Shown here one piece after another: positions 1 to 8,376 of a stretch of DNA of 31,333 nucleotides (its first letter is position 1; each line of letters starts with the position of its first letter). The DNA is from Pseudomonadota bacterium (GTDB lineage Bacteria; Pseudomonadota; Gammaproteobacteria; Pseudomonadales; Pseudomonadaceae). Position numbers and translations under genes: made by a program. The notes below the pieces were generated by a model that was not told the origin of the DNA, did not search any database, and was given only the letters and a program-made list of their open reading frames with translations. The stretch is from the NCBI GenBank assembly GCA_023388335.1, contig JAEWGL010000229.1, positions 1-31,333 on the forward strand. The letters run 5' to 3'.

Positions 1-2
1 TC

Positions 3-3000
3 TCGGCGCACCGCTACCGCGACCGCCTGGACGTCTTTGCCCAAGCCCTGGCGGGCGGCAAGGCGCTGAGCGACGTTGACCTGGAACTGCATGATAGTCA
101 GGGCAAGTTGTTGGCCCAGGCCAAGACCGATGGCAATGGCCACGCGCAACTACCGATGCCGCCCAAGGCCGACGTGCTGATCGCCCGCCAGAGCGTGCAC
201 ACCACCTTGCTGCGGCTGAACACCGCCGCGCTGGACCTGGCCGAGTTCGACATCACCGGGGCCCAGGCCAACCCCCTGCAGTTCTTCGTCTTCGGCCCGC
301 GCGACCTGTACCGTCCGGGGGAAACCGTATTGCTCAATGGCCTGCTGCGTGATCAGGATGGCAATCCGGTCAAGGCCCAGCCAGTGACCGTGGAAGTGCG
401 TCGACCCGATGAGCAGGTCAGCCGCAAGTTCGTCTGGGAGGCCGATGCCAACGGCCTGTTCCAGTACCAGCTGCAACTGGCCAGCGAAGCCCCGACCGGT
501 CGCTGGCAACTGCTGCTGGACCTTGGCGGTGGCCGCAAGCAGGTGCATGAATTCCTCGTCGAGGACTTTCTCCCCGAGCGCCTGGCCTTGGAACTCAAGG
601 GCAGCAGCACGCCACTGCGTCCTGACCAGCAGGCGCGCATCCACGTCAGCGGGCGCTACCTCTATGGTGCCCCGGCCGCTGGCAACCGCCTGAGCGGGCA
701 GGCCTATGTCCGCCCCTTGCGCGAAGCGGTGCCGGCGTTGCCGGGCTACCAGTTCGGCTCGGTCACCGAAACCGACCTGAGCCAGGACCTGGAGCTGGAT
801 GAAGTGACCCTCGACAATGCCGGCAAGGCCACGCTGGACATCGAGAACCGCTGGGCCGAGGCCCGCTCGCCGCTGCAGTTGAGCGTCCAGGCCAGCCTGC
901 AGGAGTCCGGAGGCCGGCCGATCACCCGGCGCCTGGAGCAGCCGATCTGGCCGGCCGAGCGATTGCCCGGCCTGCGCGGTCTATTCGACGGCGAGGAAAC
1001 CGACAGCGATGGTCTGGTGGAATTCGAGGTGCTGGTGGCCGATCGCGAGGGCCGCAAGCTCGCCGCTGAGGACCTCAAGGTGCGTCTGGTGCGCGAGCGC
1101 CGCGACTACTACTGGAACTACTCGCAGAGCGATGGCTGGAGCTACAACTTCAACGAGAAGTTCCTGACCCAAAGCGAGGAGACCGTCAGCGTCAAGGCCG
1201 GGTCCACCGCCAAGCTCGGCTTCCAGGTCGAATGGGGCCCGTACCGGGTCGAGGTGGAGGATCCCGAGACCGGCCTGGTCAGCAGCGCGCGCTTCTGGGC
1301 CGGCTACCGCGCCCAGGACAATGCCGAGGGCGGCGCGGTGCGCCCCGACCAGGTCAAGCTGGCGCTGGACAAGCCCTCCTACGCCGACGGCGACACCGCC
1401 AAGGTCACCGTGACTGCACCGGCCGCGGGCAGTGGGTACTTGATGATCGAATCCAGCGACGGGCCGCTGTGGTGGCAGGAAATCGACGTGCCCGCCGAGG
1501 GCAAGGCCTTCGACGTGCCGCTGGACAAGCAGTGGGCACGCCATGACCTGTACATCAGCGCCCTGGTGATCCGTCCGGGCGAGCGCAAGGTCAATGCCAC
1601 GCCCAAGCGCGCCGTGGGCGTGCTGCACTTGCCGCTGGACCGCGCCGCGCGCAAGCTGGCCCTGACCCTGCAGGCGCCGGAGAAGATGCGGCCCAAGCAG
1701 CCACTGTCCGTGAAGTTCAAGGCCAGCAACGCCGACGGCAGCGTGCCCAAGCAGGTGCACGTGCTGCTGTCTGCGGTGGACGTGGGCATCCTCAACATCA
1801 CCGACTTCAAGACGCCGGACCCCTTTGCCAGCCTGTTCGGGCGCAAGGCCTATGGCGCCGACCAACTGGACATCTACGGCCAGTTGATCGAAGCCGGCCA
1901 GGGCCGCCTGGCCAGCCTCGCCTTTGGCGGCGACGCGGCCATGGCCAAGGGCGGCAAGCGCCCGAACACCACGGTAACCATCGTCGCCCAGCAAAGCCTG
2001 CCGGTGACCCTGGACGAACGGGGTGAAGGCCAGGCGACGGTCGATATCCCCGACTTCAACGGCGAGCTGCGCCTGATGGCCCAGGCCTGGAGCGACGAGC
2101 GCTTCGGCATGGCCGAAGGCAAGACGGTGGTGGCTGCGCCGTTGATCGTCGAGCTTTCAGCGCCACGCTTCCTCGCCGGCGGCGATCGCACCGAGCTGGC
2201 GCTGGACCTTTCCAACCTGTCCGGCACGGCCCAGCAACTGAACGTGCAAGTGCTCAGCGAAGGCCAGCTCAGCCTGCTTCAGGCGAGCCCGCAGTCGGTC
2301 AACCTCGCCGAGGGCCAGCGCACCACCCTGAAGATCCCGGTGCAGGCTGAAGGCGGACTCGGCCAGGGCAAGGTGCGCGTGCGGGTCACGGGCCTGCAGC
2401 TGCCGGACGAGCCCGCCGGCGTGTTCGAGCGCGAATGGACCCTGGGCGTGCGTCCGGCCTACCCCGCGGTGCTCAGCCACTATCGCGTCGCCCTCAAGGA
2501 CCAGCCTTGGACCTTGCCGCAGGCCGACCTTGCGGCCTACGAGCCGGCTGGCCTTGAGGCCAGGCTGGCGCTGTCGAGCCGGCCGCCGCTGAACCTGGCC
2601 GAGCAGATCCGCGCCCTGGAAGCTTACCCCTATGGCTGCCTGGAGCAGACCGCCAGCGGCCTCTATCCCTCGCTGTACGCCGATCCCCAGAGCCTTGAGC
2701 GCCTCGGGATCAAAGGCGAGCCGGCCCAGGAGCGCAGGCGCAAGATCGAGATGGGCATCGAGCACCTGCTCGGCATGCAGCGCTACAACGGCAGCTTCGG
2801 CCTGTGGAGTTCCGATGACGAAGAGCAATACTGGCTGACCGTCTATGTCAGCGACTTCCTGCTACGCGCCCGCGACCAGGGCTACGGCGTACCGGCCGAG
2901 GCGTTGAAGAAGGCCAACGAGCGGCTGCTGCGCTACTTGCAGGAACGCAACCTGATCGAGGTCAGCTACAGCCAGGACGATGAACACACGCGCTTCGCCG

Positions 3001-4043
3001 TGCAGGCCTACGCCGCCTTGGTGCTAGCGCGCAGCCAGCAGGCACCGCTGGGTGCCTTGCGCGGCCTGTTCGAGCGGCGCAGCGATGCCCGCTCCGGCCT
3101 GCCGCTGGTGCAACTGGCGATCGCCCTCGACAGGATGGGCGACAAGCCTCGTGCGCAGCAGGCCCTGCAGGCTGGCCTGGCGGCCAGTCGCAAGGAAGGC
3201 TGGATGGCCGACTACGGCAGCACGCTGCGCGACCAGGCGCTGATTCTGTCGTTGCTGCAGGAAAACGGCCTGGCCAGTGAGCAGGTCGACCAGCGCCTGT
3301 TTGCCCTGTCGGATGAACTGGCGGCCAACCGCTGGCTGTCGACCCAGGAGCGCAACGCGCTGTTCATGGCCGGCCGCGGCCTGCTGGGCAAGCCCGAAGG
3401 CACCTGGCAGGCGCGCCTGGACAGTGCCGGTGAAGTGCGCGAGCTGAACAACGCCGCGTCGGGCATGAAGCTCGAAGGTCCACTGCTGGCCTCGCCGCTG
3501 ACCGTGCACAACCAGGGCAGCGAGACCCTGTACCAGCAACTGACCCTGTCTGGCTATCCGCGCCAGGCCCCGGTGGCCAGTGGCAACGGCATGCAGATCC
3601 GCCGTGATTACCTGGGCATGAACGGGGAGGCGCTGGATATCGGCAACCTGCGCAGCGGCGACCTGGTGCTCGTGCACTTGGCGCTCAAGGCCCAGACCCC
3701 TGTGCCCGACGCCCTGGTGGTGGACCTGTTGCCGGCAGGCCTTGAGCTTGAGAACCAGAACCTGGCGCAGAGCGCGGCCAGCCTGGAGAACGCCAGCAGC
3801 GCGGTGAAGCAGTGGCGCGAGTCGATGCAGAACGCCAGCGTGGTGCATCAGGAGTTCCGCGACGACCGCTACGTCGCAGCGCTCAAGCTCGACAGCTACG
3901 GGACCACCCACCTGCTGTACCTGGCCCGCGCCGTGACCCCTGGTAGCTACCGCGTGCCGCCACCGCAGGTGGAGTCGATGTACCGGCCGAACCTGCAGGC
4001 GGTAGGGGAGGGTCAGGGGGAGATGGTGGTGAAGGGGCGCTAG
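3..4043 (+). CDS. Bacterial alpha-2-macroglobulin (YfhM-like), 5' truncated
   Basis: This is the last 1346 codons of a large alpha-2-macroglobulin. The frame is open to the window edge, and the E. coli homologue YfhM is about 1650 residues, so roughly 300 N-terminal residues with the lipoprotein signal are missing. An MG2-type segment (DLYRPGETVLLNG) lies near 301-340. The thioester motif YGCLEQ, with its Cys codon at 2637-2639, is intact, so this is the thioester-active class that covalently traps attacking proteases. Helical thioester-domain repeats follow, then a C-terminal receptor-like beta region. The family acts in the periplasm on the inner membrane and is commonly encoded next to PBP1C, as here (pbpC starts at 4449), which suggests defence or repair when peptidoglycan is breached. 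The stop codon sits inside a GC hairpin. Confidence 0.93.
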   Translation, partial: SAHRYRDRLDVFAQALAGGKALSDVDLELHDSQGKLLAQAKTDGNGHAQLPMPPKADVLIARQSVHTTLLRLNTAALDLAEFDITGAQANPLQFFVFGPRDLYRPGETVLLNGLLRDQDGNPVKAQPVTVEVRRPDEQVSRKFVWEADANGLFQYQLQLASEAPTGRWQLLLDLGGGRKQVHEFLVEDFLPERLALELKGSSTPLRPDQQARIHVSGRYLYGAPAAGNRLSGQAYVRPLREAVPALPGYQFGSVTETDLSQDLELDEVTLDNAGKATLDIENRWAEARSPLQLSVQASLQESGGRPITRRLEQPIWPAERLPGLRGLFDGEETDSDGLVEFEVLVADREGRKLAAEDLKVRLVRERRDYYWNYSQSDGWSYNFNEKFLTQSEETVSVKAGSTAKLGFQVEWGPYRVEVEDPETGLVSSARFWAGYRAQDNAEGGAVRPDQVKLALDKPSYADGDTAKVTVTAPAAGSGYLMIESSDGPLWWQEIDVPAEGKAFDVPLDKQWARHDLYISALVIRPGERKVNATPKRAVGVLHLPLDRAARKLALTLQAPEKMRPKQPLSVKFKASNADGSVPKQVHVLLSAVDVGILNITDFKTPDPFASLFGRKAYGADQLDIYGQLIEAGQGRLASLAFGGDAAMAKGGKRPNTTVTIVAQQSLPVTLDERGEGQATVDIPDFNGELRLMAQAWSDERFGMAEGKTVVAAPLIVELSAPRFLAGGDRTELALDLSNLSGTAQQLNVQVLSEGQLSLLQASPQSVNLAEGQRTTLKIPVQAEGGLGQGKVRVRVTGLQLPDEPAGVFEREWTLGVRPAYPAVLSHYRVALKDQPWTLPQADLAAYEPAGLEARLALSSRPPLNLAEQIRALEAYPYGCLEQTASGLYPSLYADPQSLERLGIKGEPAQERRRKIEMGIEHLLGMQRYNGSFGLWSSDDEEQYWLTVYVSDFLLRARDQGYGVPAEALKKANERLLRYLQERNLIEVSYSQDDEHTRFAVQAYAALVLARSQQAPLGALRGLFERRSDARSGLPLVQLAIALDRMGDKPRAQQALQAGLAASRKEGWMADYGSTLRDQALILSLLQENGLASEQVDQRLFALSDELAANRWLSTQERNALFMAGRGLLGKPEGTWQARLDSAGEVRELNNAASGMKLEGPLLASPLTVHNQGSETLYQQLTLSGYPRQAPVASGNGMQIRRDYLGMNGEALDIGNLRSGDLVLVHLALKAQTPVPDALVVDLLPAGLELENQNLAQSAASLENASSAVKQWRESMQNASVVHQEFRDDRYVAALKLDSYGTTHLLYLARAVTPGSYRVPPPQVESMYRPNLQAVGEGQGEMVVKGR

Positions 4044-4051
4044 TGCGCCCC
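4034..4051. terminator. Hairpin shared by two convergent genes
   Basis: GGGGCGC (4034-4040), loop TAGT, GCGCCCC (4045-4051). The loop holds the stop of the macroglobulin gene and the right arm reaches the stop of the convergent 97-aa gene. Neither strand has a U-tract, so a bidirectional terminator is an inference from position. Confidence 0.5.
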
Positions 4052-4344
4052 TAATGCACCACCCAACTCAACACCCACAATCCCAGCAACAACCAGATGA
4101 TCCCCATGATGATCGAAGCGCGCATGAAGGCGCGGACCGCCGAGAACAGCAACAGCAGCCCGACGATCAGCGCGAGTATGCTGACCAGCGAGGTGTCCAT
4201 GCCCAAGGTGCGCGCGAGGCCGTCGATAAAATTGCTGCCGGCCGTGGCCAGCCAGTTGAACAGCCCGCTCAGGGCGTCGACGACCAAGCGGATCAACGCA
4301 CCCAGCGCCTGGCCCAGCCACTCGAAAAAACCTTCTACATGCAT
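4051..4344 (-). CDS. Small integral membrane protein, unknown function (97 aa)
   Basis: The predicted protein starts MHVEGFFEWLGQ and ends in WVLSWVVH. An amphipathic N-terminal half with repeated Trp/Leu/Phe is followed by a hydrophobic segment (about residues 54-68, LVSILALIVGLLLLF), a short basic link (RAFMRAS) and a second hydrophobic segment (about 77-95). Two membrane helices are therefore likely, with the basic loop probably cytoplasmic. It lies between the macroglobulin and pbpC genes on the opposite strand, 7 bases from the macroglobulin stop and divergent from pbpC. I do not recognise a named family. Coding is supported by the coherent membrane-protein composition and by the way the gene fills the gap exactly. 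A rival frame on the same strand (4040-4321) reads as low-complexity Gly/Arg/His and looks like a shadow. Confidence 0.7.
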   Translation of the reverse strand: MHVEGFFEWLGQALGALIRLVVDALSGLFNWLATAGSNFIDGLARTLGMDTSLVSILALIVGLLLLFSAVRAFMRASIIMGIIWLLLGLWVLSWVVH

Positions 4345-4448
4345 AGTCGCTTCCTGATGTTTGCCGTGGCGTTCGTGCCGTTTACCCGTCTTTGGCCATC
4401 ATCCGGCCAGATCGGTTCCCTGGCCTACCGTGCAGCGCAGGTGCACCG

Positions 4449-6806
4449 ATGCTCAGCTTAGTCCGCCCGCGCACGCGGTGGGGCCGGCTGCTGGGTGGGG
4501 TCGTCGGTGCCGGGGGGCTGACGGTGGCGCTGTTGTGGCTGGCCGATCGTCTGTGGCCGCTGCCAATGCCCGCCGATGACCTGGCGCGGGTAGTGCTGGC
4601 CGAGGACGGCACGCCGCTGTGGCGCTTCGCCGATGCCCAGGGCGTGTGGCGCTACCCGGTCAGCCCGGAGCAGGTCTCGCCGCTCTACCTGCAGGCGCTG
4701 CTGACCTACGAGGACCGCTGGTTCTACCATCACCCTGGCGTCAATCCGCTGGCCCTGGCCCGTGCGGCCTGGCTCAACCTGCGTGGTGGGCGCGTGGTGT
4801 CGGGCGGCAGCACCCTGTCGATGCAGGTGGCGCGGCTGCTCGAGCCGCACCCGCGCACCTTGTCGGGCAAGCTGCGCCAGCTGTGGCGCACGGCGCAGCT
4901 GGAGTGGCACCTGTCCAAGCGTCAGATCCTCGAGATCTACCTCAACCGCGCGCCCTTTGGCGGCACCTTGCAGGGCGTCGCGGCAGCGAGTTGGGCGTAC
5001 CTGGGCAAGTCGCCGCAGCACCTGACGCCCGCCGAGGCAGCGCTGCTGGCGGTGCTGCCCCAGGCACCGAGCCGTCTGCGCCCGGACCGCCACCCGCAGC
5101 GCGCGCAGCGGGCCCGCGACAAGGTTCTGCAGCGCTTGCGTGAGTACCAGGTCTGGCCGGCACAGCAGATCGCCGAGGCCCGCGAGGAGCCCTTGCTGCT
5201 GGCGCCGCGCCAGGAACCGGCGCTGGCCCCCTTGCTGGCCCGCCGCCTCAATCACGCCGACAGCCCGCCGCTGATCCGCACTACCCTCGATGCTTCCCTG
5301 CAGCGGCGCCTGGAAGACGTGCTGCTGGGCTGGCGCGCGCGGCTGCCGGAGCGCACCTCGGCTGCGATCCTGGTGGTGGAGGCACAGAGCATGGCCGTGC
5401 GCGCCTACCTCGGCTCGCTCGACCTCAACGACGAGCGCCGCTTCGGCCATGTCGACATGATCAGTGCCCTGCGCTCGCCTGGCTCGACCCTCAAGCCGTT
5501 CCTCTACGGCATGGCCATGGACGATGGCCTGATCCATTCCGAGTCGCTGTTGCAGGATGTGCCGCGGCGTTACGGCGACTACCGTCCGGGCAACTTCTCC
5601 ATGGGTTTCAGCGGCCCGGTCTCGGCCAGCGCCGCGCTGGCCCTGTCGCTCAACCTGCCCGCGGTGCAACTGCTGGAAGCCTATGGACCCAAACGCTTTG
5701 CCGCGCAAATGCGCAGCGGTGGGGTACCGTTGATCCTGCCACCTCTGGCTGAGCCGAACCTGTCGCTGATCCTGGGCGGTGCCGGCAGCCGCCTCGAAGA
5801 CCTGGTCGGCGGCTATGCCGCCCTGGCCCGCGACGGTCACAGTGCTCGGCCGCGCCTGCAACCCCAGGACCCGCTGGTCGAGCGGCGCCTGCTGTCGCCC
5901 GGTTCTGCCTGGATCATCCGGCGCATTCTCGGTGGCCAGGCCCGCCCTGACCGCGACCCCACCGTCGAGCTGGTGCAGGGCCCGCAACTGGCCTGGAAAA
6001 CCGGCACCAGCTATGGCTTTCGCGACGCCTGGGCGATCGGGGTCGGGCCACGCTACCTGATCGGCGTATGGGTCGGCCGACCCGACGGCACGCCCGTGGC
6101 GGGCCAGTTCGGCCTGGCCTCGGCCGCGCCGTTGATGCTCCAGGTGCATGACCTGCTCAGCAACCGTGACCGCCAGCGCGGCATTGCCCTGCCGGTGGCG
6201 ACGGTGCCGAGCAACGTCGGGGTGGCGGCGATCTGCTGGCCGCTGGGGCAGCAGATGAACCGGCAAGACCCTAACTGCCGCCGCCAACGCTTCGCCTGGA
6301 CCTTGGACGGCACTACGCCGCCGACTCTGCAGGCGGCCGACCAGCCGTTGGGCCTGGGCTTGCGCGAGACGGTCTGGATCAATGCGCGTGGTCTGCGTGT
6401 CGACAGCACCTGCGTTGGCGCACAGGCCCGGCGGGTGGCGCTGTGGCCGGCGCCGCTGGAACCCTGGCTGCCGCGTTCGGAGCGCCGCGCCGCGCGCCTG
6501 CCGGCCGTGGACCCCGCCTGCCCGCCGCAAGGACCGGCCGCGGCGCCGCCGCTGTCGATCGTTGGCGTGCGCAATGGCGATCAACTTCGGCGTCCGGTTA
6601 CCAGTACCGAGCCGTTGCAGTTGCACGTCTGGGCACTGGGCGGGGCAGGGCGGCGCTGGTGGTTCCTCAATGGTCAGCCCTTGGGCGAGACCCAAGGGGC
6701 AGAAAGCCTGGCGGTACGCTTCGAACGGGGCGGGCGGCTCGAGCTCAGTGTGCTGGACGAGAGTGGCGAGACCGCGCGGACCGAATTCCAGGTCAACGCG
6801 CATTGA
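4449..6806 (+). CDS. pbpC: Penicillin-binding protein 1C
   Basis: This 785-aa bifunctional class A PBP polymerises and crosslinks peptidoglycan at the inner membrane. A single N-terminal membrane anchor lies at about residues 12-34. The GT51 glycosyltransferase domain shows EDRWFYHHPG with catalytic Glu88, GGSTLSMQ, and LEIYLNRAPFGG. The transpeptidase domain carries S346-TLK (SxxK), S400-L-N (SxN) and K517-TG. The tail after about residue 690 resembles the PBP1C C-terminal domain (SIVGVRNGDQLRRP). I chose the ATG at 4449 because it puts a short basic stretch directly before the anchor; an in-frame ATG at 4392 would add 19 residues with no obvious role. Pairing with the upstream macroglobulin matches the yfhM-pbpC arrangement of E. 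coli, although here a reversed small gene separates the two. Convergent with the response regulator, 34 bases away. Confidence 0.95.
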   Translation: MLSLVRPRTRWGRLLGGVVGAGGLTVALLWLADRLWPLPMPADDLARVVLAEDGTPLWRFADAQGVWRYPVSPEQVSPLYLQALLTYEDRWFYHHPGVNPLALARAAWLNLRGGRVVSGGSTLSMQVARLLEPHPRTLSGKLRQLWRTAQLEWHLSKRQILEIYLNRAPFGGTLQGVAAASWAYLGKSPQHLTPAEAALLAVLPQAPSRLRPDRHPQRAQRARDKVLQRLREYQVWPAQQIAEAREEPLLLAPRQEPALAPLLARRLNHADSPPLIRTTLDASLQRRLEDVLLGWRARLPERTSAAILVVEAQSMAVRAYLGSLDLNDERRFGHVDMISALRSPGSTLKPFLYGMAMDDGLIHSESLLQDVPRRYGDYRPGNFSMGFSGPVSASAALALSLNLPAVQLLEAYGPKRFAAQMRSGGVPLILPPLAEPNLSLILGGAGSRLEDLVGGYAALARDGHSARPRLQPQDPLVERRLLSPGSAWIIRRILGGQARPDRDPTVELVQGPQLAWKTGTSYGFRDAWAIGVGPRYLIGVWVGRPDGTPVAGQFGLASAAPLMLQVHDLLSNRDRQRGIALPVATVPSNVGVAAICWPLGQQMNRQDPNCRRQRFAWTLDGTTPPTLQAADQPLGLGLRETVWINARGLRVDSTCVGAQARRVALWPAPLEPWLPRSERRAARLPAVDPACPPQGPAAAPPLSIVGVRNGDQLRRPVTSTEPLQLHVWALGGAGRRWWFLNGQPLGETQGAESLAVRFERGGRLELSVLDESGETARTEFQVNAH

Positions 6807-6840
6807 AGTGCACTGGGACCTTCCAGGCGCTGTGAATCCA

Positions 6841-7623
6841 TCAATGCGTGGTAAATCGCTGATGCAGCGGCGAGCTTTTTGGTGACAGGGCCAGTGCCAG
6901 CTGGGTGCGGTTGTGCATGTGGGTAAGGCGCAAAACCTGGGACACATAGAGCTTGACCGTGTTCTCGGTGATGCCCAGCTCGCAGGCGATCTGGTAATTG
7001 GTCTTGCCCTGGCTCACCAACTTGGCAACCTCCAGCTGGCGCGGCGACAGGTTGGCGAAGAGCGTCGGCAATGGGTCGTTTTCCGCTTTGGGCTGGGCAT
7101 CGGTGACACGCCGATGAAGGCCTTGGCCGCGAGCGCGTTCCAGGTCGTGGTAGAGGCCGTCGATCGAATCGGCCAAGTCCTGCAGGCGTTGGTTGAGGAT
7201 GCCCAGTTCTTCGACATTGCGCTGGCGCTCCAGCACCACCGCCTCTTGGCGCCGCACGCCTTCGAGCAGCTCACCGAGATTTACCGGCTTCTGGTAGTAG
7301 TCGGCAAAGCCCTCGCGCAAGGCACGGACGAGGTCCTGCTTTTCGGCGCGCCCGGTGAGCATGATCGCCTCGAATGGACGCTGCGGGCCGGCGAGCTGCT
7401 TTAGCGCACGGACCAGCTCGATGCCATCGCAGTCCGGCATCTGCAGGTCGCAGAGCACCAGACCGATGGCCTCGTCGCCACGATAGCGCTCGATGGCTTC
7501 GGCGCTGGAAAGGGCGGGTATGCAACGATACCCGCTGTTTTCAAGGAATTGGCACAAGTCCTCGACGATGATCGGCTGGTCGTCGACGACCAGGATCTTC
7601 ACCCCACTAGTGGTTCTGTTCAC
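6841..7623 (-). CDS. REC-LuxR response regulator, orphan (PprB-like?)
   Basis: A 260-aa NarL/LuxR-type response regulator. The receiver domain (about residues 8-125) has the acidic pair D14/D15, the phospho-acceptor D59 in VLCDLQMPD, the Thr of IMLTGRAE and the Lys of YYQKPVN. A probable coiled coil (about 130-165) leads to a LuxR HTH (LSPRQLEVAKLVSQGKTN through ENTVKLYVSQVL). The start is GTG at 7623, preceded by GGGAGTCACAG, a good ribosome site. No histidine kinase is adjacent. The next gene downstream on the same strand is a prepilin peptidase; in P. aeruginosa the LuxR-type regulator PprB sits beside the Flp prepilin peptidase FppA, so a PprB-like role in pilus or surface-structure control is a reasonable inference. 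Identity with PprB is not proven here. Confidence 0.9.
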   Translation of the reverse strand: MNRTTSGVKILVVDDQPIIVEDLCQFLENSGYRCIPALSSAEAIERYRGDEAIGLVLCDLQMPDCDGIELVRALKQLAGPQRPFEAIMLTGRAEKQDLVRALREGFADYYQKPVNLGELLEGVRRQEAVVLERQRNVEELGILNQRLQDLADSIDGLYHDLERARGQGLHRRVTDAQPKAENDPLPTLFANLSPRQLEVAKLVSQGKTNYQIACELGITENTVKLYVSQVLRLTHMHNRTQLALALSPKSSPLHQRFTTH

Positions 7624-7742
7624 CTGTGACTCCCTGTTCTAGACGGCCTTGCTTGCGGCTCCAGACGCGCTGGCAGCTAAAAAATAGTCGCATTTTGCGA
7701 ATCTGTACAAGATGCGTACAACTGATCCGACCACAGGGTCAC

Positions 7743-8213
7743 TCAATGTATCCATAGCGCTGCCAAGAGGAAGCCCACCAGTATGTAGGGCGCGAAGGGT
7801 TGTTTGTTGCGGGTGTCATCGGCCAGCTGCTGCAGGCGCTTCTTTACCTTCAGGTTCAGTTTTGACCACAGCCAGCGTTTGCCTGCCAGCCAGGCCAGCA
7901 CCGCGACGCCGGCACCGATGAAGGTGCCGAGCACGTAGTGCTGATCGGTGGCCAAGGCCAGGGCGCCGAGCAGTTTCACATCGTCGGCGCCGAAGCGGCC
8001 CAGCATGTAGCCGGGCAAGGTGAGGAGCATGACGATCGCCAGCGCCCAGCCGGCATCGCTGGGCTCGGCGCCAATCCAGGTATGCCCGGTGGCGAACAGC
8101 CAAGCCAAGGCGCACACGGCGCCGCCGAGGGTGAAGGTATTGGCGATCTGCCGTTCACGCAGATCCTGTTCGGTGCACAAGGCAAGCCACAGCAGGAGAA
8201 CAATGCTTTGCAT
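7743..8213 (-). CDS. A24-family prepilin peptidase, short CpaA/TadV/FppA type
   Basis: About 156 residues with several hydrophobic helices: an inner-membrane aspartic protease of the short type that lacks the N-methyltransferase domain of PilD. Family aspartates are visible as EQDLRERQIAN (Asp17) and FGADDVKLL (Asp78). The second motif reads G-A-D-D where the family consensus is G-x-G-D, so its second Gly is replaced while the catalytic Asp is kept. Enzymes of this kind cleave the leader of Flp/Tad pilins. No pilin or Tad gene is present in the window, so the substrates must be elsewhere. The start is uncertain: ATG at 8213, or TTG at 8219, which lies 8 bases after an AGGGATG-like ribosome site. 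It lies 119 bases upstream of the response regulator on the same strand. Confidence 0.85.
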   Translation of the reverse strand: MQSIVLLLWLALCTEQDLRERQIANTFTLGGAVCALAWLFATGHTWIGAEPSDAGWALAIVMLLTLPGYMLGRFGADDVKLLGALALATDQHYVLGTFIGAGVAVLAWLAGKRWLWSKLNLKVKKRLQQLADDTRNKQPFAPYILVGFLLAALWIH

Positions 8214-8283
8214 TGGCAAATGGTCATCCCTGTTTGTTGAATAAATCTATGCTGCTAGTCAGGTTTCACTGTAGACGGTAAAA

Positions 8284-8307
8284 AAGCTGCAAGCTGCAAG
8301 CTGCAAG
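8284..8307. repeat. Heptamer tandem repeat AAGCTGC x3
   Basis: Three perfect head-to-tail copies of AAGCTGC (8284-8290, 8291-8297, 8298-8304) plus AAG. The block lies between the DUF4136 operon and the prepilin peptidase gene. It is partly complementary to the heptamer array at 8345-8376. Confidence 0.9.
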
Positions 8308-8344
8308 GAAAAGCCCAGCGACTGTGCCACCGCGATCAGTCTTA

Positions 8345-8376
8345 GCTTGTGGCTTGTGGCTTGTGGCTTGTGGCTT
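8345..8376. repeat. Heptamer tandem repeat GCTTGTG x4
   Basis: Four perfect copies of GCTTGTG (8345-8351, 8352-8358, 8359-8365, 8366-8372) plus GCTT. The last base is shared with the stop codon of the DUF4136 gene. In reverse complement each unit matches five of seven positions of the AAGCTGC array 40 bases away, so the two arrays could form a long imperfect hairpin at the end of the operon. Confidence 0.9.

Noticed and set aside
981..1994. A 337-codon antisense frame within the macroglobulin gene, with others at 2157-2828 and 3024-3911
   Set aside because: No domain or ribosome site, and typical shadow composition opposite a strongly coding frame.
4458..6947. An 829-codon open frame on the minus strand opposite pbpC
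   Set aside because: It reads as Arg/Gln/His-rich low complexity without domains, and pbpC on the plus strand has every catalytic motif. It is an antisense shadow of GC-rich codon bias.
8284..8376. CRISPR-like array
   Set aside because: Units are 7 bases with no spacers; these are simple tandem repeats.
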